The position numbers and the translations under genes are program-made. This document shows positions 55,563 through 64,000 of a DNA stretch of 64,000 nucleotides, in pieces; position 1 is the first letter of the stretch, and each line of letters opens with the position of its first letter. Source of the DNA: Apostichopus japonicus. Its lineage: Eukaryota; Echinodermata; Holothuroidea; Aspidochirotida; Stichopodidae. Location of the stretch: positions 27,369,960 to 27,433,959 of the forward strand of contig NC_092563.1 in the NCBI RefSeq assembly GCF_037975245.1, written 5' to 3'. The notes under the pieces are model-generated. The model ran no database searches, was not told the origin of the DNA, and saw only the letters and a program-made list of their open reading frames with translations.

Positions 55563-55576
55563 GATCGCCGCCCATG
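55563..55576 (-). repeat. Right terminal inverted repeat of the hAT-like element
   Basis: GATCGCCGCCCATG on the plus strand, which reads CATGGGCGGCGATC on the minus strand. Confidence 0.9.
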
Positions 55577-55584
55577 CACACCAC
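55577..55584. repeat. Target-site duplication, right copy (CACACCAC)
   Basis: Identical to 54326-54333. The satellite continues directly with TTGCCACATGC. Confidence 0.92.
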
Positions 55585-55648
55585 TTGCCACATGCAATGA
55601 TCTAGATAGAGTGATAGTGTACAAACTGTAATTTTCAGGACATATCAA

Positions 55649-58072
55649 ACTTTACGTAGCAGGTAGAAAAGCAAATAGACGACCAATAGGGCAGCCAAGT
55701 CAATTGGACACCCCCCACCCCTCCCCGACCCTCCATCCCATTCAACAAGGATGAATACACATAAAATCCTATGCTTTCAAATATTTGATCCTAATGATAG
55801 CTCTAACCTACATATAGCTGCTTTCCCAGTTTCCCCCTAAAGCAATCCCCCCCCCTTTTGCCCAACATTATGGTTCCACATATGGGTGGAGCCTGTAAAA
55901 GTTGGACAAGATCATTTTCTACACTGATGCATTTGAGATTAAGCAGTTCATCAATTTGGAATGACATCAAAACTTTGAAACGGTGAAAATAAGATGGTCA
56001 AAAATTAATATTAGACTGTTCATTAATTCTCACACACATTATGGGGACCCTAATAGTTGAAAAAAAAAAAACCCTTTGACATTACATTTAATATACATCA
56101 TCTTAATCTATGCTGTCGGAAATGGTAAAAAAAATCTTTCTCAAACAATAGGAGAAAGCCATAACAGTGTACATCCCTATTTTCTCTATGATATATCAAA
56201 TTGTATGAATACAGCACATGCAACAGCATATATATTCTGATTAGGGCTTTCCAATCATCCCCACCCCTCATTCCCACTCAACTAGTGAAATGACATCAAA
56301 ACATTATTTATACATAATATCACATTATTAGGGCGTTATGGAGGTCTGACCCTGTATACGGTACCTGATTCCATAGTAACCCACACCACTTGCCACATGC
56401 AATGATCTAGATAGAGTGATAGTGTACAAACTGTAATTTTCAGGACATATCAAACTTTACGTAGCAGGTAGAAAAGCAAATAGACGACCAATAGGACAGC
56501 CAAGTCAATTGGACACCCCCCACCCCTCCCCGACCCTCCATCCCATTCAACAAGGATGAATACACATAAAATCCTATGCTTTCAAATATTTGATCCTAAT
56601 GATAGCTCTAACCTACATATAGCTGCTTTCCCAGTTTCCCCCTTCAGCAATCCCCCCCCCCCCCCCTTTTGCCCAACATTATGGTTCCACATATGGGTGG
56701 AGCCTGTAAAAGTTGGACAAGATCATTTTCTACACTGATGCATTTGAGATTAAGCAGTTCATCAATTTGGAATGACATCAAAACTTTGAAACGGTGAAAA
56801 TAAGATGGTCAAAAATTAATATTAGACTGTTCATTAATTCTCACACACATTATGGGGACCCTAATAGTTGAAAAAAAAAAAACCTTTGACATTACATTTA
56901 ATATACATCACCTTAATCTATGCTGTTGGAAATGGTAAAAAAAATCTTTCTCAAACAATAGGAGAAAGCCATAACAGTGTACATCCCTATTTTCTCTATG
57001 ATATATCAAATTGTATGAATACAGCACATGCAACAGCATATATATTCTGATTAGGGCTTTCCAATCATCCCCACCCCTCATTCCCACTCAACTAGTGAAA
57101 TGACATCAAAACATTATTTATACATAATATCACATTATTAGGGCGTTATGGAGGTCTGACCCTGTATACGGTACCTGATTCCATAGTAACCCACACCACT
57201 TGCCACATGCAATGATCTAGATAGAGTGATAGTGTACAAACTGTAATTTTCAGGACATATCAAACTTTACGTTGCAGGTAGAAAAGCAAATAGACGACCA
57301 ATAGGGCAGCCAAGTCAATTGGACACCCCCCACCCCTCCCCGACCCTCCATCCCATTCAACAAGGATGAATACACATAAAATCCTATGCTTTCAAATATT
57401 TGATCCTAATGATACTGTAGCTCTAACCTACATATAGCTGCTTTCCCAGTTTCCCCCTCCAGCAACCCCCCCCCCCTCCCTTTTGCCCAACATTATGGTT
57501 CCACATATGGGTGGAGCCTGTAAAAGTTGGACAAGATCATTTTCTACACTGATGCATTTGAGATTAAGCAGTTCATCAATTTGGAATGACATCAAAACTT
57601 TGAAATGGTGAAAATAAGATGGTCAAAAATTAATATTAGACTGTTCATTAATTCTCACACACATTGGGACCCTAATAGTTGAAAAAAAAACCCTTTGACA
57701 TTACATTTAATATACATCACCTTAATCTATGCTGTTGGAAATGGTAAAAAAAATCTTTCTCAAACAATAGGAGAAAGCCATAACAGTGTACATCCCTATT
57801 TTCTCTATAATATATCAAATTGTATGAATACAGCACATGCAACAGCATATATATTCTGATTAGGGCTTTCCAATCATCCCCACCCCTCATTCCCACTCAA
57901 CTAGTGAAATGACATCAAAACATTATTTATACATAATATCACATTATTAGGGCGTTATGGAGGTCTGACCCTGTATACGGTACCTGATTCCATAGTAACC
58001 CACACCACTTGCCACATGCAATGATCTAGATAGAGTGATAGTGTACAAACTGTCATTTTCAGGACATATCAA
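55649..58072. repeat. Monomers 69-71
   Basis: Monomer 69 shares the ACATCATCTTAATC and GTCGG variants with monomer 64 and carries CCCCCTAAAGCAATC near 55834. Monomer 71 starts with TTTACGTTGCAGG, as monomer 67 does, and has a private 5-bp insertion giving GATACTGTAGCTC near 57411. Confidence 0.85.
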
Positions 58073-60491
58073 ACTTTACGTAGCAGGTAGAAAAGCAAAT
58101 AGACGACCAATAGGGCAGCCAAGTCAATTGGACACCCCCCACCCCTCCCCGACCCTCCATCCCATTCAACAAGGATGAATACACATAAAATCCTATGCTT
58201 TCAAATATTTGATCCTAATGATAGCTCAAACCTACATATAGCTGCTTTCCCAGTTTCCCCCTCCAGCAACCCCCTCCCTTTTGCCCAACATTATGGTTGC
58301 ACATATGGTTGGAGCCTGTAAAAGTTGGACAAGATCATTTTCTACACTGATGCATTTGAGATTAAGCAGTTCATCAATTTGGAATGACATCAAAACTTTG
58401 AAACGGTGAAAATAAGATGGTCAAAAATTAATATTAGACTGTTCATTAAATTCTCACACACATTATGGGGACCCTAATAGTTGGAAAAAAACCCTTCTAC
58501 TTTACATTTAATATACATCACCTTAATCTATGCTGTTGGAAATGGTAAAAAAAATCTTTCTCAAACAATAGGAGAAAGCCATTACAGTGTACATCCCTAT
58601 TTTCTCTATGATATATCAATCTGTATGAATACAGCACATGCAACAGCATATATATTCTGATTAGGGCTTTCCAATCATCCCCACCCCTCATTCCCACTCA
58701 ACTAGTGAAATGACATCAAAACATTATTTATACATAATATCACATTATTAGGGCGTTATGGAGGTCTGACCCTGTATACGGTACCTGATTCCATAGTAAC
58801 CCACACCACTTGCCACATGCAATGATCTAGATAGAGTGATAGTGTACAAACTGTAATTTTCAGGACATATCAAACTTAACGTAGCAGGTAGAAAAGCAAA
58901 TAGATGACCAATAGGGCAGCCAAGTCAATTGGACACCCCCCACCCCTCCCCGACCCTCCATCCCATTCAACAAGGATGAATACACATAAAATCCTATGCT
59001 TTCAAATATTTGATCCTAATGATAGCTCTAACCTACATATAGCTGCTTTCCCAGTTTCCCCCTCCAGCAATCCCCCCCCCCTCCCTTTTGCCCAACATTA
59101 TGGTTCCACATATGGGTGGAGCCTGTAAAAGTTGGACAAGATCATTTTCTACACTGATGCATTTGAGATTAAGCAGTTCATCAATTTGGAATGACATCAA
59201 AACTTTGAAGCGGTGAAAATAAGATGGTCAAAAATTAATATTAGACTGTTCATTAAATTCTCACACACATTATGGGGACCCTAATAGTTGAGAAAAAAAA
59301 CCTTCTACTTTACATTTAATATACATCACCTTAATCTATGCTGTTGGAAATGGTAAAAAAAATCTTTCTCAAACAATAGGAGAAAGCCATAACAGTGTAC
59401 ATCCCTATTTTCTCTATGATATATCAAATTGTATGAATACAGCACATGCAACAGCATATATATTCTGATTAGGGCTTTCCAATCATCCCCACCCCTCATT
59501 CCCACTCAACTAGTGGAATGACATCAAAACATTATTTATACATAATATCACATTATTAGGGCGTTATGGAGGTCTGACCCTGTATACGGTACCTGATTCC
59601 ATAGTAACCTACACCTCTTGCCACATGCAATGATCTAGATAGAGTGATAGTGTACAAACTGTAATTTTCAGGACATATCAAACTTTACGTAGCAGGTAGA
59701 AAAGCAAATAGACGACCAATAGGGCAGCCAAGTCAATTGGACACCCCCCACCCCTCCCCTACCCTCCATCCCATTCAACAAGGATGAATACACATAAAAT
59801 CCTATGCTTTCAAATATTTGATCCTAATGATAGCTCTAACCTACATATAGCTGCTTTCCCAGTTTCCCCCTCCAGCAACCCCCCCCCCCCTCCCTTTTGC
59901 CCAACATTATGGTTCCACATATGGGTGGAGCCTGTAAAAGTTGGACAAGATCATTTTCTACACTGATGCATTTGAGATTAAGCAGTTCATCAATTTGGAA
60001 TGACATCAAAACTTTGAAACGGTGAAAATAAGATGGTCAAAAATTAATATTAGACTGTTCATTAATTCTCACACACATTATGGGGACCCTAATAGTTGAA
60101 AAAAAAAAAACCTTTGACATTACATCTAATATACATCACCTTAATCTATGCTGTTGGAAATGGTAAAAAAAATCTTTCTCAAACAATAGGAGAAAGCCAT
60201 AACAGTGTACATCCCTATTTTCTCTATAATATATCAAATTGTATGAATACAGCACATGCAACAGCATATATATTCTGATTAGGGCTTTCCAATCATCCCC
60301 ACCCCTCATTCCCACTCAACTAGTGGAATGACATCAAAACATTATTTATACATAATATCACATTATTAGGGCGTTATGATTGTCTGACCCTGTATACGGT
60401 ACCTGATTCCATAGTAACCCACACCACTTGCCCCATGCAATGATCTAGATAGAGTGATAGTGTACAAACTGTAATTTTCAGGACATATCAA
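58073..60491. repeat. Monomers 72-74
   Basis: Monomer 72 is of the type seen in monomers 24 and 28 (GATAGCTCAAACC, short C-tract, CCCTTCTACTTTAC), with private ATGGTTGCACATATGGTTGG near 58293. Monomer 73 starts like monomer 10 (AAACTTAACG, GAAGCGG, TTGAGAAAA) but ends like monomer 12 (AACCTACACCTCTTGCC near 59606). These relatives lie about 50 kb away. Monomer 74 has TTATGATTGTCTGACC near 60374. Confidence 0.8.
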
Positions 60492-63400
60492 ACTTTACGT
60501 AGCAGGTAGAAAAGCAAATAGACGACCAATAGGGCAGCCAAGTCAATTGGACACCCCCCACCCCTCCCCTACCCTCCATCCCATTCAACAAGGATGAATA
60601 CACATAAAATCCTATGCTTTCAAATATTTGATCCTAATGATAGCTCTAACCTACATATAGCTGCTTTCCCAGTTTCCCCCTCCAGCAACCCCCCCCCCCT
60701 CCCTTTTGCCCAACATTATGGTTCCACATATGGGTGGAGCCTGTAAAAGTTGGACAAGATCATTTTCTACACTGATGCATTTGAGATTAAGCAGTTCATC
60801 AATTTGGAATGACATCAAAACTTTGAAACGGTGAAAATAAGATGGTCAAAAATTAATATTAGACTGTTCATTAATTCTCACACACATTGGGACCCTAATA
60901 GTTAAAAAAAAAAAAAAAACCTTTGACATTACATTTAATATACATCACCTTAATCTATGCTGTTGGAAATGGTAAAAAAAATCTTTCTCAAACAATAGGA
61001 GAAAGCCATAACAGTGTACATCCCTATTTTCTCTATAATATATCAAATTGTATGAATACAGCACATGCAACAGCATATATATTCTGATTAGGGCTTTCCA
61101 ATCATCCCCACCCCTCATTCCCACACAACTAGTGGAATGACATCAAAACATTATTTATACATAATATCACATTATTAGGGCGTTATGAGGGTCTGACCCT
61201 GTATACGGTACCTGATTCCATAGTAACCCACACCATTTGCCCCATGCAATGATCTAGATAGAGTGATAGTGTACAAACTGTAATTTTCAGGACATATCAA
61301 ACTTTACGTAGCAGGTAGAAAAGCAAATAGACGACCAATAGGGCAGCCAAGTCAATTGGACACCCCCACCCCTCCCCTACCCTCCATCCCATTCAACAAG
61401 GATGAATACACATAAAATCCTATGCTTTCAAATATTTGATCCTAATGATAGCTCTAACCTACATATAGCTGCTTTTCCAGTTTCCCCTTTCAGCAATCCC
61501 CCCCCCCCTTTTTGCCCAACATTATGGTTCCACATATGGGTGGAGCCTGTAAAAGTTGGACAAGATCATTTTCTACACTGATGTATTTGAGATTAAGCAG
61601 TTCATCAATTTGGAATGACATCAAAACTTTGAAACGGTGAAAATAATATGGTCAAAAATTAATATTAGAATGTTCATTATATTCTCACACACATTATGGG
61701 GACCCTAATAGTTGGAAAAAAAAACCTTCTACTTTACATTTAATATACATCACCTTAATCTATGCTGTTGGAAATGGTAAAAAAAATCTTTCTCAAACAA
61801 TAGGAGAAAGCCATAACAGTGTACATCCCTATTTTCTCTATGATATATCAAATTGTATGAATACAGCACATGCAACAGCATATATATTCTGATTAGGGCT
61901 TTCCAATCATCCCCACCCCTCATTCCCACTCAACTAGTGAAATGACATCAAAACATTATTTATACATAATATCACATTATTAGGGCGTTATGGAGGTCTG
62001 ACCCTGTATACGGTACCTGATTCCATAGTAACCCACACCACTTGCCACATGCAATGATCTAGATAGAGTGATAGTGTACAAACTGTAATTTTCAGGACAT
62101 ATCAAACTTTACGTAGCAGGTAGAAAAGCAAAGAGACGACCAATAGGGCAGCCAAGTCAATTGGACACCCCCCACCCCTCCCCGACCCTCCATCCCATTC
62201 AACAAGGATGAATACACATAAAATCCTATGCTTTCAAATATTTGATCCTAATGATAGCTCTAACCTACATATAGCTGCTTTCCCAGTTTCCCCCTAAAGC
62301 AATCCCCCCCCCCCCCCTTTTGCCCAACATTATGGTTCCACATATGGGTGGAGCCTGTAAAAGTTGGACAAGATCATTTTCTACACTGATGCATTTGAGA
62401 TTAAGCAGTTCATCAATTTGGAATGACATCAAAACTTTGAAACGGTGAAAATAAGATGGTCAAAAATTAATATTAGACTGTTTATTAATTCTCACACACA
62501 TTATGGGGACCCTAATAGTTGAAAAAAAAAAAAAACCCTTTGACATTACATCTAATATACATCACCTTAATCTATGCTGTTGGAAATGGTAAAAAAAATC
62601 TTTCTCAAACAATAGGAGAAAGCCATAACAGTGTACATCCCTATTTTCTCTATAATATATCAAATTGTATGAATACAGCACATGCAACAGCATATATATT
62701 CTGATTAGGGCTTTCCAATCATCCCCACTCTCATTCCCACTCAACTAGTGAAATGACATCAAAACATTATTTATACATAATATCACATTATTAGGGCGTT
62801 ATGGAGGTCTGACCCTGTATACGGTACCTGATTCCATAGTAACCCACACCACTTGCCACATGCAATGATCTAGATAGAGTGATAGTGTACAAACTGTAAT
62901 TTTCAGGACATATCAAACTTTACGTAGCAGGTAGAAAAGCAAATAGACGACCAATAGGGCAGCCAAGTCAATTGGACACCCCCCACCCCTCCCCGACCCT
63001 CCATCCCATTCAACAAGGATGAATACACATAAAATCCTATGCTTTCAAATATTTGATCCTAATGATAGCTCTAACCTACATATAGCTGCTTTCCCAGTTT
63101 CCCCCTTCAGCAATCCCCCCCCCCCCTTTTGCCCAACATTATGGTTCCACATATGGGTGGAGCCTGTAAAAGTTGGACAAGATCATTTTCTACACTGATG
63201 CATTTGAGATTAAGCAGTTCATCAATTTGGAATGACATCAAAACTTTGAAACGGTGAAAATAAGATGGTCAAAAATTAATATTAGACTGTTCATTAATTC
63301 TCACACACATTGGGACCCTAATAGTTGAAAAAAAAAACCCTTTGACATTACATCTAATATACATCACCTTAATCTATGCTGTTGGAAATGGTAAAAAAAA

Positions 63401-64000
63401 TCATTCTCAAACAATAGGAGAAAGCCATAACAGTGTACATCCCTATTTTCTCTATAATATATCAAATTGTATGAATACAGCACATGCAACAGCATATATA
63501 TTCTGATTAGGGCTTTCCAATCATCCCCACCCCTCATTCCCACTCAACTAGTGAAATGACATCAAAACATTATTTATACATAATATCACATTATTAGGGC
63601 GTTATGGAGGTCTGACCCTGTATACGGTACCTGATTCCATAGTAACCCACATCACTTGCCACATGCAATGATCTAGATAGAGTGATAGTGTACAAACTGT
63701 AATTTTCAGGACATATCAAACTTTACGTAGCAGGTAGAAAAGCAAATAGACGACCAATAGGGCAGCCAAGTCAATTGGACACCCCCCACCCCTCACCCGA
63801 CCCTCCATCCCATTCAACAAGGATGAATACACATAAAATCCTATGCTTTCAAATATTTGATCCTAATGATAGCTCTAACCTACATATAGCTGCTTTCCCA
63901 GTTTCCCCCTCCAGCAATCCCCCCCCCCTCCCTTTTGCCCAACATTATGGTTCCACATATGGGTGGAGCCTGTAAAAGTTGGACAAGATCATTTTCTACA
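60492..64000. repeat. Monomers 75-79 (last one partial)
   Basis: Monomer 75 has the longest A-run seen (60904-60919). Monomer 76 has AATAATATGGTC near 61643 and the TTCTACTTTACA variant. Monomer 77 has CCCCCTAAAGCAATC near 62291. Monomers 78 and 79 carry the paired marks ACCCACATCACTTGCC and CCCTCACCCGACC, matching pairs 5-6, 17-18 and 33-34. Confidence 0.85.

Larger units (their letters stand above)
54334..55576. mobile_element. Non-autonomous hAT-superfamily DNA transposon (1243 bp)
   Basis: The insert has nothing in common with the satellite. It begins CAGGGGCGGCGATC and ends GATCGCCGCCCATG, so the 14-bp ends are inverted repeats matching at 13 of 14 positions. It is flanked by a perfect 8-bp direct repeat, CACACCAC, present once in an empty monomer. 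An 8-bp target duplication with short CA-starting inverted ends is the known signature of the hAT superfamily. No transposase frame exists: the longest open frames inside are about 100 codons and resemble nothing I know. It must therefore rely on a transposase made elsewhere. The interior is moderately GC-rich at the ends and AT-rich in the middle, and looks composite. The family name is unknown. Confidence 0.88.
53591..55648. repeat. Monomer 68, split by the hAT-like insertion
   Basis: The satellite part is 53591-54333 and 55577-55648. It carries the GTCGG variant (near 54057) and a private ACATAACATCC near 53701. Removing the 1243-bp insert and one 8-bp duplication restores an 807-bp monomer, so the insertion deleted nothing. 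Confidence 0.95.
55577..64000. repeat. Satellite array, right part (end of monomer 68 to partial monomer 79)
   Basis: The same satellite resumes right after the transposon, in the same orientation and phase. Removing the insertion and one 8-bp duplication leaves monomer 68 at 807 bp, a normal length. Later monomers start at 55649, 56454, 57264, 58073, 58874, 59682, 60492, 61301, 62106, 62917 and 63720. The last is cut by the window edge after 281 bp, so the array continues beyond the window. No gene is supported here. Confidence 0.98.

Overview
The window is almost entirely one eukaryotic satellite DNA array. A monomer of about 805 bp (full-length copies 795-812 bp) repeats head to tail from base 1 to base 64000, always in the same orientation. 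I count 79 monomer starts: 76 full-length uninterrupted copies, one copy shortened to 399 bp (22553-22951), one copy split by a transposon (53591-55648), and a partial copy at the right edge (63720-64000). No protein-coding gene, rRNA, tRNA or CRISPR array can be supported. The short open frames that recur in the monomer are broken by variation in the length of its poly-C tract.

The organism is a eukaryote, since an array of this kind with a hAT-like DNA transposon does not fit a bacterium. The C/G-rich hAT-type termini remind me of marine invertebrate genomes, but that is a weak impression and no species can be named. Taking the monomer start as the A of ACTTTACGTA, the monomer holds in order: a C-rich block whose minus strand is a canonical G-quadruplex motif (about positions 63-83), a poly-C tract of about 5-15 C, a poly-A tract of about 7-16 A, a second C-rich block, and a compact run of three palindromes (about 688-712). 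A 16-bp direct repeat occurs at about 309 and 634.

The array is mosaic. Diagnostic variants show multi-monomer duplications. Monomers 36-46 (27789-36655) match 52-62 (40684-49556). Monomers 48-51 (37463-40683) and 52-55 (40684-43909) are an adjacent four-monomer tandem duplication. Monomers 17-19 match 33-35, 23-24 match 27-28, and monomers 1-4 alternate as a dimer (ABAB). The pairs 5-6, 17-18, 33-34 and 78-79 share a subtype. This is the pattern expected from unequal exchange and gene conversion.

The only non-satellite DNA is a 1243-bp insertion at 54334-55576. It has 14-bp terminal inverted repeats (13 of 14 matching) and a perfect 8-bp target-site duplication, the signature of a non-autonomous hAT-superfamily element. 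Its interior looks composite: two diverged 90-bp direct repeats, a second pair of hAT-like ends facing away from each other, and two strong hairpins next to the right end.
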